Source: Fragilariopsis cylindrus CCMP1102 (Eukaryota > Bacillariophyta > Bacillariophyceae > Bacillariales > Bacillariaceae). Taken from it: a DNA stretch of 64,000 nucleotides. This document shows, piece after piece, positions 10,227 to 22,863 of the stretch. The notes beneath the pieces were generated by a model. That model saw only the letters and a program-made list of their open reading frames with translations, searched no databases and was not told the origin of the DNA. The translations under genes were made by a program, and so were the position numbers. The stretch lies in NCBI GenBank assembly GCA_900095095.1, contig FMBT01000300.1:310001-374000 (forward strand), given 5' to 3'. Each line of letters opens with the position of its first letter. Position 1 is the first letter of the stretch.

Positions 10227-11936
10227 CTATTGCTACTTAGATCGCAAAAATGAGAGGCGCAAGGTGAGAAAATAATTAGTGTTACTTCCCAAATTAAAAG
10301 TATCGTATTGTTACTCGTATCGTTCTCTTGTAGTGCGCTTCTCACTGATGTTGATTGCTACTACCGAAAATAGAAAGTTATGGGCCGAATCAGTTAAGGA
10401 AAAGTTCAATCCAAAGAATCGCAAATCTCTTCTTTTGAGAACACATTGTCAAACGAGTGGATATTCTTTGACGGAGACTCAGCCGATGAACAACATCATT
10501 AGAACCACTATCGAGGCTATGGCGGCCGTCCAAGGTGGAACGCAGAGTCTTCATACTAATTCATACGACGAAGCAGTTGGACTCCCGACTGAACAATCTG
10601 CTCGAATAGCAAGAAATACTCAGTTGATTCTTCAAGAAGAGACAGGGATATCGTCGGTCGCTGACCCTTGGGGAGGCAGCTACATGATGGAATCCCTTAC
10701 AGATGAACTGTACAACAAAGCGAAAGAAATCATGGTTCAGATCGAGAGCAAAGGTGGTATGACGGCTTTCGTTAACAACGGACATGCGAAACTTATGCTC
10801 GAAGAAAGTGCTGCGACAAAACAGGGTCGTGTAGATTCTGGTGCTGACGTCGTTGTTGGTGTCAATAAGTACCGACTGAACGCCGAAGATGAAGAATTAG
10901 AGAGAGTGGACGTCTTGCAAATCAATAATACCGACGTTAGGAAAAAGCAGATCGACCGAATGAATGAAATTAAAGCCTCTCGCGACGACGATGCAGTACA
11001 AGAGGCCCTAGCTAAGCTAGAAACAAGTGCTCGTAGCACTGAAAGTACTAGTACTGGAGATGACCCGAACAATCTAATGAGCCTCTGTATTGATTGTGCT
11101 AGAGTAAGGTAGGTTCGAACGACTTGTATTGAAACACGAATAGATATTTCTGAAAATTTTGACCTTGCACCATTTCTGATTACATCATTACCGTCATGGA
11201 TTTTACCTTATTTTACTGGGGACATCGAACAAAGGTGTACGCTAGGAGAAATGTCACAAGCTTTGGAAAACGCTTGGGGCAGACATGTTCCTAGTACATC
11301 CATGGTTCAAGGAGCATATGCTGCCTCCTTCAATTCAGGGAATTCTCAAGAAAACACAGAGAATTATCAATCGACCTTTAATATGGTCGAAGAATTTGAA
11401 GCGTCCGAAGGCCGACGACCTAGAATACTTATAGCTAAGATGGGTCAAGATGGACATGATCGTGGAGCCAAGGTTATTGCGAGTGGCTTTGCAGATTTGG
11501 GCTTTGACGTTGATATAGGACCATTGTTTCAGACCCCGAAAGAGGTAGCTCTACAAGCAATAGATTCTGATGTGCATATAATTGGTGTGTCAAGTCAAGC
11601 TGCCGGACACAAAACACTCTTACCCGCCCTGAAGAAGGTACGTGTTTGTATGAATATGTTTGTATGTGTTTGTGTGCGTATTCAGTTCTGTTGTTTTTGT
11701 ATTCGTTTCGATTTGATCCCATTTATATTTCTAACGTTTAATTTTATCATTAATAGGAACTCGAGGATCTTGGAGCTGACCATATGGTGGTTGTAGCAGG
11801 TGGTGTTATTCCTCATTCAGATTACGACTATTTGCTTAAGGAGACGAAGTCTTGCGCTGCTATATTTGGACCCGGAACAAGAATCGTTGATGCTGCCAAA
11901 GAAGTTTTGAATGTGATCCCTCGGAACCTTCAATAA
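8915..11936 (+). CDS. MMUT: Methylmalonyl-CoA mutase, mitochondrial (6 exons)
   Basis: Exons: 8915-9351, 9450-9996, 10241-10263, 10374-11108, 11235-11637 and 11757-11936, giving 774 aa. The enzyme converts (R)-methylmalonyl-CoA to succinyl-CoA with adenosylcobalamin, the last step of propionate, odd-chain and branched amino-acid breakdown. The N-terminus ([18 protein letters not shown]) fits a mitochondrial presequence. The TIM-barrel part has 'RGPYATMH', '[14 protein letters not shown]' and '[17 protein letters not shown]'. The C-terminal cobalamin domain has '[15 protein letters not shown]' with the base-on ligand His at about residue 655, then '[16 protein letters not shown]' and 'VVVAGGVIP'. 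Exon 3 is a 23-nt micro-exon encoding 'IAKMRGA'. Its presence implies the organism uses vitamin B12, taken up or supplied by bacteria. Confidence 0.95.
10087..10230 (+). repeat. Hexanucleotide array in MMUT intron 2
   Basis: The intron before the 23-nt exon is mostly ATTGAT/ATTGTT-type units followed by GTTGTC units, running nearly to the 3' splice site. It acts as a long T-rich, A-poor tract upstream of the acceptor TGCTACTTAG. Confidence 0.85.
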
Positions 11937-12711
11937 AGAGATCGATCAGAATTGGTCTATCTGATACATGATACACTAGAGTAGAAGATAAATACCCCAT
12001 ATATAGTATCATTTGATGTATAGGAACCAACTTTAATGTTTAACCCTACACATTTTCCTCATTACAATATGTTTAGCGCTACATTCTATCGATAGGAGCA
12101 GTATTAGTAATGACGATACATGTATAATTGATTATTTTCTTCCATCATTATGATGATGAACAATAGAATTAATTTCACAGGTGAGTTAATATTCTTCGTG
12201 TATTATTATTTGGTCGGAATACGCCAGTGCTTCGAAGGTTACTGTATACAATGAATGTAATGTTGCATGTAGAATTAAAATGCATACGCTATGTTCAACG
12301 AGATTCATCCCAACATCTTAGCAGCTTTGAGCTCCTAGGTTTATCTCTAGCAAATCTGATAACTGATCCTAATCCATGAATGAGAAGAATGAAACATGTT
12401 AACTACAGTACAAAAGCTTGAGACAATTGGTAAGGCCTAATCTAATGGTACGCATTTTACAAAAATCATTCTGGATATTTTGAGGAAAATAACCATTTTT
12501 AATTGAATGCGTTAGACTAGATCAGTCCTATCGTGCTTCATCGTGGTGAAATCGTTATCGTACTGTCGCGCAAATTTTGAATATTTCGACGATTTTATTT
12601 CCGACAAATGAACATAGAAAGCAGTATCGCAGAGCTACACTAAGTTACTACTGTATAAAAGAGGAGTCAGACGAAATAACGAATTGTTTGGTATGATATA
12701 TATGATTTGTT
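11937..12711. other. Intergenic gap, nothing recognised
   Basis: About 775 nt between the MMUT stop and the H3 3' element. AT-rich, without a convincing ORF, repeat or RNA gene. Confidence 0.5.
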
Positions 12712-12751
12712 TGATGAATTTCTGTTTCAAAATGTGGAGATTAAAATCTCC
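12711..12751 (-). promoter_or_regulatory. Histone H3 mRNA 3' stem-loop and downstream element
   Basis: On the minus strand, GGAGATTTTAATCTCC (12751-12736) lies 67 nt after the H3 stop. ACATTTTGAAACAGAAATTC follows directly. It is identical to the H4 copy in the stem and nearly identical in the downstream element. Confidence 0.78.
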
Positions 12752-12818
12752 GGTTTGTTTTTGTTGTTATGACACAACGCCCTAAACATCATTCACTTAC
12801 TCAGAAAGAGAGAGTTGT

Positions 12819-14344
<1,526 letters not shown>

Positions 14345-14421
14345 ACAGCGTCTTAAAACGTTGTTTGGCTATTGCATTTTCTGTAGGAAGATCGTTGATA
14401 ACAAAAACAAAAAAACAAACC

Positions 14422-14459
14422 GGAGATTTTAATCTCCACATTCTGAAACAGAAATTCAT
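14422..14459 (+). promoter_or_regulatory. Histone H4 mRNA 3' stem-loop and downstream element
   Basis: GGAGATTTTAATCTCC (14422-14437) is preceded by AACAAACC and followed by ACATTCTGAAACAGAAATTC. The 5' flank, stem, loop and downstream block are all shared with the H3 gene. Confidence 0.78.
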
Positions 14460-15363
14460 TCGCTCCGAGTATCATATATTTTGTTCTTTTTCCTCTTCCA
14501 ACTTAGATTCTTTACTATTTTTCTTTTTTTATCACAGTATATATACATTGAAGCTTCTATATTTCAAACTTTGAATTATGTGCTATTATGTGCTATAATA
14601 TCCATAATAATCCATACGACGTATCTTACGAATGATTGTACTAGCACAGTAACAGTAGTAACAAATCAATTTCTTCCTATCTTTAGTTCTCTATTTTTTT
14701 TTTTATGTGTGAGTTACATGTATGTGTTCCATTGTTTCGCTTCTCTTTTTGATATATGGTGTGTAATTGGAAACCCACCCAGTATTGTAGCTATGTTTAA
14801 TCTGATCATATTGTGAGATCAGCTGCACGAAAGTTAAACTTTGATGAAGCTGCACGAAAGTTAAACTTTGATGATGAACCACTTTATGGTGAACTTTCCG
14901 GCATATAGAATAGCATGCATATCATCCAATCTCATCTACAAATTTAGTCGGCACAAGCAAAGTAGCTCGCTAGGTATGCCCCGTCTTTTTTACGACATAC
15001 TGCACTAGCGGAGTTAGAAATCAGCTACATACATTGTATACAGAATTGTAGATTTAATAGACAATATGTTTTTTTACTCTTCGTTGGTTTAGCTTCACTA
15101 TTTCGTATTATTTAAAATGAGATTTTACACTTTTGAAGACGGAAAGGTTCTAGCAAATTAATGGTTGCATGCTTTTATCGTTTGTACTCTATTCCGGCTC
15201 GTCATCTCATTCACTATAAACTTCAAATCAAACCGTGACGTTCTCTGTGTAGACAACATTGTTTTGTTTCGTTCACTGAATGAATCTTTCTGTGCTACTA
15301 TTATCAACTGCGCTCAATGATCCTATACAAAGATACGTATAGCATTTTCTTTTTCAGTCAAGA
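14460..15363. other. Intergenic gap with a 27-bp tandem repeat
   Basis: No gene is seen. Two perfect 27-bp copies lie at 14821-14847 and 14848-14874; each includes the near-palindrome AAAGTTAAACTTT. The remainder is AT-rich. Confidence 0.6.
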
Positions 15364-16683
15364 TCAATTCTCGATATCTGACGGTGCTTTAACTCCATCC
15401 GAATCATCATCATCGTCGGCAGCACTATTATTTTCTTCGTCGTCACTTTCGACAACAATAACTGCATCGACGGTAGTATCATCTGCAAGCTCATCATCGT
15501 CATCGTCGTCAACGGCAAGCTCGTCATCATCAACGTCTTCTTCTTCTTCAACAACAGAAGCGTCAACCTTCTGGTCGTCTACTTTAACGAAAACACGAAT
15601 CTGTTCAACGGGACCAACCTTGCTACGACTAACACGAATTGATTCATCGAGGACGGTCGTTTCGAATGATCCTGCATTAAGAAATTCTCCAAAGGGGATG
15701 TTAATACCAAGGACATCTGCACCACTTGGCTCGAGCTGCTGAGATTTTCCCGCAACGTTGACTGAAAAACACAAAAAGGAATAGAATGAAGAAAATCAAG
15801 ATAATTAATTAATCAATGGTGAGTGCATTCAACCTAATGAGAATCAGCAAGAAGGAAAGATATAAATCAACCCACGTTTTTTTCGTCTAGAAAGCCAATT
15901 TCACTTCTCTTTCACACATGAAGACCATACTGAATGATTTTTGCAAGCATCTAAACAAAAACTCAAGTATCTGTACTTACTGACTACACTCTGAAGACTG
16001 AGCTTAGTTTTGATTACCGGTATCACAGCTTCTACCTCTGCCTTATGCTTTAATACGACCTTGGTATCACTAACTTTCAGGGGATTAATATCCAAATCTT
16101 TAATGGCATCAGGAAGATCTTTCAGAAATGATGACAATACATCAGGGGGTGTATAATTAATAATGTGATCGATGGAATCTATACTGTTTGAGGACTCCCC
16201 GTACTTAATACGTTGTACGACTTCGATAGAATCATTCAAGGTATCCTTAATGTCTTTGATAGGACCCTCATTAAGGAAAGGAATTTTACTTGTATCAATG
16301 ATGTTCGTCTTTTTGGGAAATGCACTACTATAACTGCACAGAAGGGTCCAATCTCCAACAAGTAAAGACGTATCGGTGGGAGAATCTGTCAAATTTTCAA
16401 GTTTCTCGACAGCTTCCCGAAAGGATTCTTTTGCTTTCGAATCGACAAGTAGAACACCATATTGTGATTTCAAATCTCTAGTTAACTCCATTAATTCTTC
16501 TTTAGCTATCGACTTGTCTGGATCGACGACTGAGACTACAACATCTTCGACTTCGGCGGCTACTGAGAAAATAGCAGTAGATGCAATTCGTCGGCTGCCG
16601 ACTGCGGAATGTGTGACGAAAGCTGACGACAAAGAACTTGGCGAAAATAGCACGGAGAACGTAGTAAGGAAGATGATTCTCAT
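15364..16683 (-). CDS. Plastid-lipid-associated protein / fibrillin-like (2 exons)
   Basis: Exon 1 is 16683-15981 and exon 2 is 15761-15364; the intron is 219 nt and the product 366 aa. The N-terminus [20 protein letters not shown] is a clear signal peptide ending in 'SSAFVTHS', a diatom plastid cleavage motif. The PAP/fibrillin domain is recognised from '[13 protein letters not shown]' (the conserved G-x-W-x-L-x-Y/S-T/S block) and the late '[20 protein letters not shown]...[10 protein letters not shown]' region. Fibrillins bind lipids or carotenoids in plastoglobules and thylakoids. The last 65 residues are a run of Asp/Glu/Ser ([19 protein letters not shown]), not typical of the family. The start is placed at the first ATG; the frame is open a little further. 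Confidence 0.78.
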
Positions 16684-17076
16684 ACTGTTAATGTGGTCGA
16701 TAGTCAATTGTAGTTGGAAATATTGAATATAATATTATGTTTGTGTCTCTTCTTTCTATTATATCTTGTGAATGAATGATGGATGGTACGGTACTATTTC
16801 AAGATTGTTCTTCATTTTGTGTTATGTCGATTTTTCCAGCAGTTTCAAGTTTCTGTTTGAAAAAAAATTACAAATGGTATATAGTATAGGTACACTAGTA
16901 GCTATTATACGTATATAGAATTCAGACTTACCACACCCGATGTTTTGTCGTAGTAAAATTGAGACACAACACAAAAATCTAACCCAAACACACAATTCGA
17001 GCCAAATAAGACAAGAAAACAAATTGCTTGTGCGTCGTAGACATCAACGTGCTTACATCTTCTATCTTACTGCACA
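16684..17076. promoter_or_regulatory. Shared promoter of divergent PAP and GPKOW genes
   Basis: About 390 nt between two divergent starts. I see no specific motif beyond AT-rich sequence. Confidence 0.4.
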
Positions 17077-19014
17077 ATGAGTAGAAATGACGAAAAAATA
17101 AAGAGTGCCATGGATCGGGAAGCTGGAGGAGGAGGAGTGAAGAAATTTGGCTTTTCGCTGACGGCCAACAAAAAGGGGGGCAAAAAACGAGGCACAACAA
17201 CAGCATCGTCGTCGTCGTCGTCGACGACCGCAGCAGCAGCAGCAGCAGCAGCGTTAGCATTTGATGATCCCGACGATGACGATTTGCGAAATGAAGATGA
17301 CATCAACCCTGACATTCCAAAGAAACCTCTTGTTATTCCTCTCCAACAAGATAAGAGAAAATCTCTACAGGAACAAGCAAGGTCGCGGCGACAAAATGAA
17401 CTCAATAGGATACAACAACAACAACCGGATGTTGTCCGAAGCAATGATGACCCAAAAAACATCAACGATAACGGCAGCAGCAATATAATAGTGAAAAATG
17501 AGCAGCAAAATGACAATGACGTTAGTACAACTAGTAATATCAACAGCAGCAACAATGACATATTGATGTCTGAGGAAGATCGAGCTGCTATACAGGCCTT
17601 GCAACGAGAGGCTTCGGCAGCTCAAGGGACGGGTGGGGATGATGATAATCGTAATGGTAACAATAAAAGAATTATCGCCTCGTCTAGTAATACATTTCAG
17701 CATAATAATCGAGATGACGATCAAAAACAGTTCGAAAACGATATTGAACAATTGCCCCCTGATATTTCTGTTGAGTCCCAAGTGTACAAGGCAGTTCCTA
17801 TAAGTGAATTTGGAGCAGCTATGTTACGGGGTATGGGTTGGAGTGGTGGAAATAACAATGATCGCAATGGAAAGAATAAGAAAAATAATGACTCGACTAC
17901 GATGCCAAGACCATCTCGGTTAGGATTGGGAGCGACACCGAAAATGAATGCTTCGGGAGATGCTCCCGATACGCACGCTCGTCGTCGACCACGACGACAG
18001 GATCAAGTACAACGTGAAGAAAAATTAAGGAGACAACAAGAAGATATGGAACGAGATCGACAAAAGCAATTCGCCATGGACAAACAAAGAGTGCTGCAAA
18101 TCGGGAGTATTGTTTTTGTGGTGGTAGTCACGGATAATACTGAAACGCGACAGCGACAGAGACGGGCCATTATTAAAAAATTAACAGGGGTTCCCGGGCT
18201 TAATATGATACTAGTAAAATACGAGGGAGAGGCTACGACAACAAAGGTGAAGAAGGGTAATATTGAAATGGTAGAACGTAGTGATATAGAAGAGAAACCG
18301 TTTCAAGAAGTAGATGAAAAAATTGAAAAGATGAAAGATAATGATAAAGAAGTATTAGTCAAAAGGGAAGATTCTGATCAAAGAAATCGTGATCGACGTC
18401 ATCGAGATGAAGGGAGATACGAAAGAAATGATCGCAAAAGAAATTCCGATGATCGACGACGAGATAAGAATAATGAGTACGATGAGAGAGATCGTGATCG
18501 TGATCATGACAATGATCGCCACAAACGAAGGCGTGACGATGACAAACGTCGTGACGATGGAAAACGCCACAAAAAAAGTTCAAGGGATATCCCATCTACT
18601 TCCAGGAAAATAGAATCCAACTACCATAATAGCAATCCTTCGGCGACTATGACATCGTGGTTGATTCCAAATATTCGAGTTCGTGTTATTTCGTCGAAGT
18701 ATGGGGGGTCCGTCTATAAAGAGAAGGGGGTCGTTGTCGATGTGACGAGGAGGGGAGTAGCGACCTTGAAGATGGGTAATGGACAGGTAATCAATGTGGC
18801 GGAACGACATTTAGAAACTGCCCTACCGAAAGCCGGAGGTAATTCCATAATATTAAGTGGAGACCAGCGACATTCCAAGGGACGTTTACTGGAACGAGAT
18901 TCTAAGAAAAATCGTGGTGTTGTACAGGTATTTGAGGACATGTCTGTTATTACTACCTCACTGGATGAAATGGCGGAATGGTGCGGCCCCTTAGATGACG
19001 ACTTGGAAAATTAG
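17077..19014 (+). CDS. GPKOW/Spp2-type spliceosomal G-patch and KOW protein
   Basis: Single exon, 645 aa. A G-patch starts at about residue 242 ('ISEFGAAMLRGMGWSGG') and continues after an Asn-rich insert to 'RPSRLGLGATP'. A KOW domain follows at about 340-395 ('IGSIVFVVVVTDNTETRQ'). A second KOW-containing C-terminal part begins at about 528 ('WLIPNIRVRVISSKYGGSVY') and ends 'DEMAEWCGPL'. This order is that of GPKOW (human), MOS2 (plants) and Spp2 (yeast), which bind the DEAH helicase DHX16/Prp2 in the catalytic spliceosome. Between the KOW parts lies an Arg/Asp/Lys-rich, RD-type linker ('RDRDRDHDNDRHKRRRDD'). The N-terminus has Ser and Ala homopolymer runs. Confidence 0.88.
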   Translation: MSRNDEKIKSAMDREAGGGGVKKFGFSLTANKKGGKKRGTTTASSSSSSTTAAAAAAAALAFDDPDDDDLRNEDDINPDIPKKPLVIPLQQDKRKSLQEQARSRRQNELNRIQQQQPDVVRSNDDPKNINDNGSSNIIVKNEQQNDNDVSTTSNINSSNNDILMSEEDRAAIQALQREASAAQGTGGDDDNRNGNNKRIIASSSNTFQHNNRDDDQKQFENDIEQLPPDISVESQVYKAVPISEFGAAMLRGMGWSGGNNNDRNGKNKKNNDSTTMPRPSRLGLGATPKMNASGDAPDTHARRRPRRQDQVQREEKLRRQQEDMERDRQKQFAMDKQRVLQIGSIVFVVVVTDNTETRQRQRRAIIKKLTGVPGLNMILVKYEGEATTTKVKKGNIEMVERSDIEEKPFQEVDEKIEKMKDNDKEVLVKREDSDQRNRDRRHRDEGRYERNDRKRNSDDRRRDKNNEYDERDRDRDHDNDRHKRRRDDDKRRDDGKRHKKSSRDIPSTSRKIESNYHNSNPSATMTSWLIPNIRVRVISSKYGGSVYKEKGVVVDVTRRGVATLKMGNGQVINVAERHLETALPKAGGNSIILSGDQRHSKGRLLERDSKKNRGVVQVFEDMSVITTSLDEMAEWCGPLDDDLEN

Positions 19015-19580
19015 TAAAAGTTCGGATCATCGCCTCATGGGAATTTTGTCCCGTCTAGCCATAATAATGGTCTACAAGGATTCATTCTTATATCAAAAAG
19101 TCTTAATTTTTTTTCTGTTACACTTCTTTCTACTTTAAGCTAGTTAAATGATTCATCCTTTACTGGCTGCAAATATCTAATACAAATACTAAGAAGGCCT
19201 ACTATTCAATAGGTAGCTAACTTTGCTAGTAAGTTTAAAGGTGTTGCCGTATTACGTATTACAGTAGCGACTTCTTTCGATTAAAAAAACCTTAACCCTA
19301 TTTTACATAAAATAGCGCGTAAAAACGAGAGGTTGCAATTGTACGTTGTTTATTTAAGCAAAATCTCAAACGCACACATCATTCAAATCATTTCATGCAT
19401 CCGTCATATGAGAAGAATACTGCTAGTAAGTAAATCCATCATCTCCGTCGTCTAATAACAATATAATGCCCACAGTTCAATGTACTCGTACCGGCAGCAA
19501 CTTTTGAATCAATCGTCTGTGGAACTCTCTCTCTCTCTCTCTCTCGCACAATAAAGCAAATACCTCCGTTCTAATAGACG
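19015..19580. other. Intergenic gap with a (CT)n tract before KEA
   Basis: No gene is seen. A CT dinucleotide run at about 19525-19545 lies about 35 nt upstream of the KEA start and probably in its 5' UTR or core promoter. Confidence 0.6.
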
Positions 19581-22488
19581 ATGAAAAACTTCCCCCGAGC
19601 TAAGGACAATTCTAGCAGAGACAATACCTCATCCCCAATGAAATATGGGTGTCTTTTCTTGATGTTGATCTGCACTTCTGGATTCCTGGTTGACAAATCT
19701 TTTGCCTTCAACAATGGCCCGAGTTTTAGTGTCTCGTCAAGAATACCATCGAGAAGTATCGCAGCGGTCACTTCCTATCGAAACGCTCCATCGGTATTTC
19801 TTGCACAGAAAACCTCTGTTCAATTAGAGGAAGAGGTGAGTTTTTATTTTGTTTTTGTATGTTGTCTGCTTACTGTAACGAAAATCTTAAAATGACTGTT
19901 AAGTTTATGCATTTGTATCTAACGATGACTTCGATTTCTCCTCCGTACATGTTTTAAAAAAAAATACACAGGATTTTTCCGGTCACAACAAAAACAATCT
20001 CTGTAATAATTGGACGAAACGAAGATTGCAGTCCTGCAAACACTTTGCAGCACGGACACGGATTTTGATGAGTCGGGTTGTGTTTTGGAAAACGACAAAA
20101 GGAAAAAGTCTCATAGCTGCAGCGGCCTTATCATTCGCGTTGATCTTTGGTTCGGGACAACAAATTAGCACGTACACACCGGTTCCGATAACTCCAACGA
20201 CGGAAGTTCATGTTTTGGCTAGTCGAGGTGGTGCAGATGCAGCATCAACTAGTGTCCAAAAGCAACCATTACGATCACGGACAAAGTTAATGACATTTAA
20301 TAAAAAAGAAAGCAACAGTAAGACAGTAGTAGTGAAGGAGGCTGTAGTGACGGCTGCAGATTCTACGTCCCGAACGTTTAAAGAAGCAATGGTTGAGTTG
20401 GGAAGATTTATGAAAGGTCCCAAATCAGATACATTATGGTTGCTATTGGCCACGGCGTTGATTACACCTTTATGTCAAATGGTTGGAGCTTCACCGATCC
20501 TTGGATTTTTAGCATCAGGTATGCTTTTAGGGCCGAACGGTTTCGGTTTAATTGGTGGTATTCACGCGACAGAAACATTGGCTGAACTTGGAATCGTCTT
20601 CTTTCTTTTCGAAATGGGACTCGAACTCAGTGTTGCTCGACTTTTGAGTATGAAACGGGACGTTTTTGGATTAGGATTATCACAATTTCTTTGCTCTGCC
20701 TTAGCGATTGCGGGTGTTGGAAAGATTTTGAAACTCCCAGCGAACGCCCTAGTAGTAATAGGAGGTGGTCTGGCATTGTCGAGTTCAGCCTTTGTTTTGC
20801 AGCTTCTCAAAGACAAAAACCAAATGGCCACCCGATTCGGAAAGGCTTCCTTTGGTGTTCTTCTCTTTCAGGACTTGGCAGTTGTACCGTTGTTAGTCGT
20901 CACTCCTATTTTGGCCGGAGGCGGAAGTGGCTTGGCAGCTGCCCTAGGAAGTGCTGTCTTGAAGGCCGGCATTGCCCTTGGAGCCATTACGCTTGCCGGT
21001 CGGTACGTTTTAAATCCATTGTTTAAGACTGTTGCATCGTCACAATCGCAGGAGGCGTTTCTTGGGGTTATCTTACTAACGGTTCTTAGTATGTCATTTA
21101 TGACAGAGGGATTAGGATTGAGTAATACATTGGGGGCCTTTCTTGCTGGTGTCCTTCTTTCGGAAACAAAATATCGATACCAGGTAGAGGCTGACATCGC
21201 GCCTTTCCGTGGGGTCTTGCTGGGGTTGTTTTTTGTGACTGTTGGTTTTGAAATCGATCTTGCTTTAATCTTTTCAAACTTGCCAGCGGTTTCCGCAATC
21301 GTTTTTGGGATCATGGCTATTAAAACAATTGTCTTGACTTGTCTGAGTTTAGCTTTTGGTCTTAGTCTGTCAGTTTCACAACAAACAGGTCTTGTTCTTA
21401 GTCAGGGTGGTGAATTTGCCTTTGTCGCATTTGGTTTAGCCAGGTCACTGGGTATTCTCGATACGCCAACAACCAAGCTATTGTTGACCAGTGTTAGTCT
21501 TACTATGGCCTTAACTCCTGCCATGGCATCGATTGGGGGAAAGGTTGCCAAGGCACTTGAAGAAAAAAGCGACTTCACTCACTATCTTGGTCAAGATCGT
21601 GATGCTAATGAAATTACACAAGGAGAAAGTGGGGATGACTTTGCCGTTGTAATTGGTTATGGAGCGGTTGGAAAAGTTGTCTGTGACTTGCTGGATCGCA
21701 AACTGATTAAATATGTCGGTATAGAAAATGATCCGAACAAGGCCATACAGGCACGAAATGCTGGTCTTCCAGTCTTTTATGGTGATATTGGTCGTCAGGA
21801 AGTTGCAGATGCTTTCAATGTTGGTAAAGCCAAAGCAGTGGTAGTGTGTATTTCGGACAAAGACCAGGCGAACCGTGCAGTGATTGCTTTGCGAAGATGG
21901 TATCCCGATATGAAGATCTTCAGTCGCGCAAAGGATAAGGATCACGCATATCGTTTGCAATCAACGCTAAATGTAGCTGCTATGGTACCCATCCTTCCCG
22001 AGGATAACTTGTTGTTGACACTTCCGTTCGGCGGAGCTGTTTTGAAGGCACTAGGGGGAACACCAGAAGAAGTGAATGCCATCCTAGAATCGAAGCGTAA
22101 GGAAGTTATGAGCGGAAGATCTCTAATCGAATCCGAAGAAGATATGGCACTGGCACAGTTAGGTATTGATCCAGAAGAGAGGAGGGCAGAAAGGAAGAAA
22201 GAAAGTAATAGTAATAACACCTCCTCTTCTGCTAAAAGCCGAATAGAGGAGACTAAGGAAAAGAGTCCTTTTGTTGCAGAGGTCATTGGAGATGTCTACC
22301 CAGAGGCCGAAGAGGATTTTGAACCTGAAATAGTTATCGAGACTATTTTCAATGAGGAGGAGGAGGAGAAGAAGAACGGCGACGTTGAAGTTGTGGAAGT
22401 AGTAGTATCTGCATTAGAAGTAGTATCTGACGAGGATGTGAATGGAGATGTTGCTGAATTAGAAGCTATATCTGACCCAAAGAAATAG
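19581..22488 (+). CDS. Plastid K+/H+ antiporter, KEA/Kef (CPA2) family (2 exons)
   Basis: Exon 1 is 19581-19835 and exon 2 is 19972-22488, giving 923 aa. The N-terminal signal peptide ('KYGCLFLMLICTSGFLVDKS') is followed by 'FAFNNGPSF', a diatom plastid-import motif. The transport domain (about residues 240-620) begins 'ALITPLCQMVGASPILGFLA' and contains 'LGIVFFLFEMGLEL' and 'GVLLFQDLAVVPLLV' with the conserved Q-D pair. A TrkA-N/RCK nucleotide-binding domain follows at about 640-770 ('FAVVIGYGAVGKVVCDLL'). This is the KEA1-3/KefB-C architecture, which exchanges K+ for H+ across plastid membranes; KEA3 adjusts photosynthetic proton motive force. The C-terminus is an acidic tail (EEEEEKKNGDVEVVE). 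Which KEA clade it belongs to cannot be told here. Confidence 0.92.
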
Positions 22489-22863
22489 ATGGAGACTACT
22501 GTATTGAATAGCTAGAACAGTAGGATAGCACACGTGTACCTAACATAGTAAATAATTATTAGAGCGTCTTAATTACAAAAATACAGTTGACAATGATTGA
22601 CTACAGTATGCTACTATTACTACTTATTGTCTGCATTGTTTGCTTTAGAGCTACTAGTACTAGTACGGTAACGTTAGCTACTGTAACTAAATTATTATAC
22701 AGTACAGTACAGTACAGTACAAGAAAATTTTCAATGCACGACTGGGGTCATTTTCAAGCTCGAAAAAAACTCTTTTATCCTTGTGTTTTTTTCAAATCAA
22801 AAATCCCCCTTTTGCATAAGTATATTTTTTCCATTCAATAATTCTTAATACCTTTATGTGACC
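22489..22863. other. Intergenic gap with an (ACAGT)n microsatellite
   Basis: About 375 nt without a gene. ACAGTACAGTACAGTACAGT repeats at about 22699-22721. Promoter side of the AP-1 mu gene. Confidence 0.5.

Noticed and set aside
22587-22841. 84-codon ORF between KEA and AP-1 mu
   Set aside because: Made of microsatellite and AT-rich spacer translation with no protein-like features.
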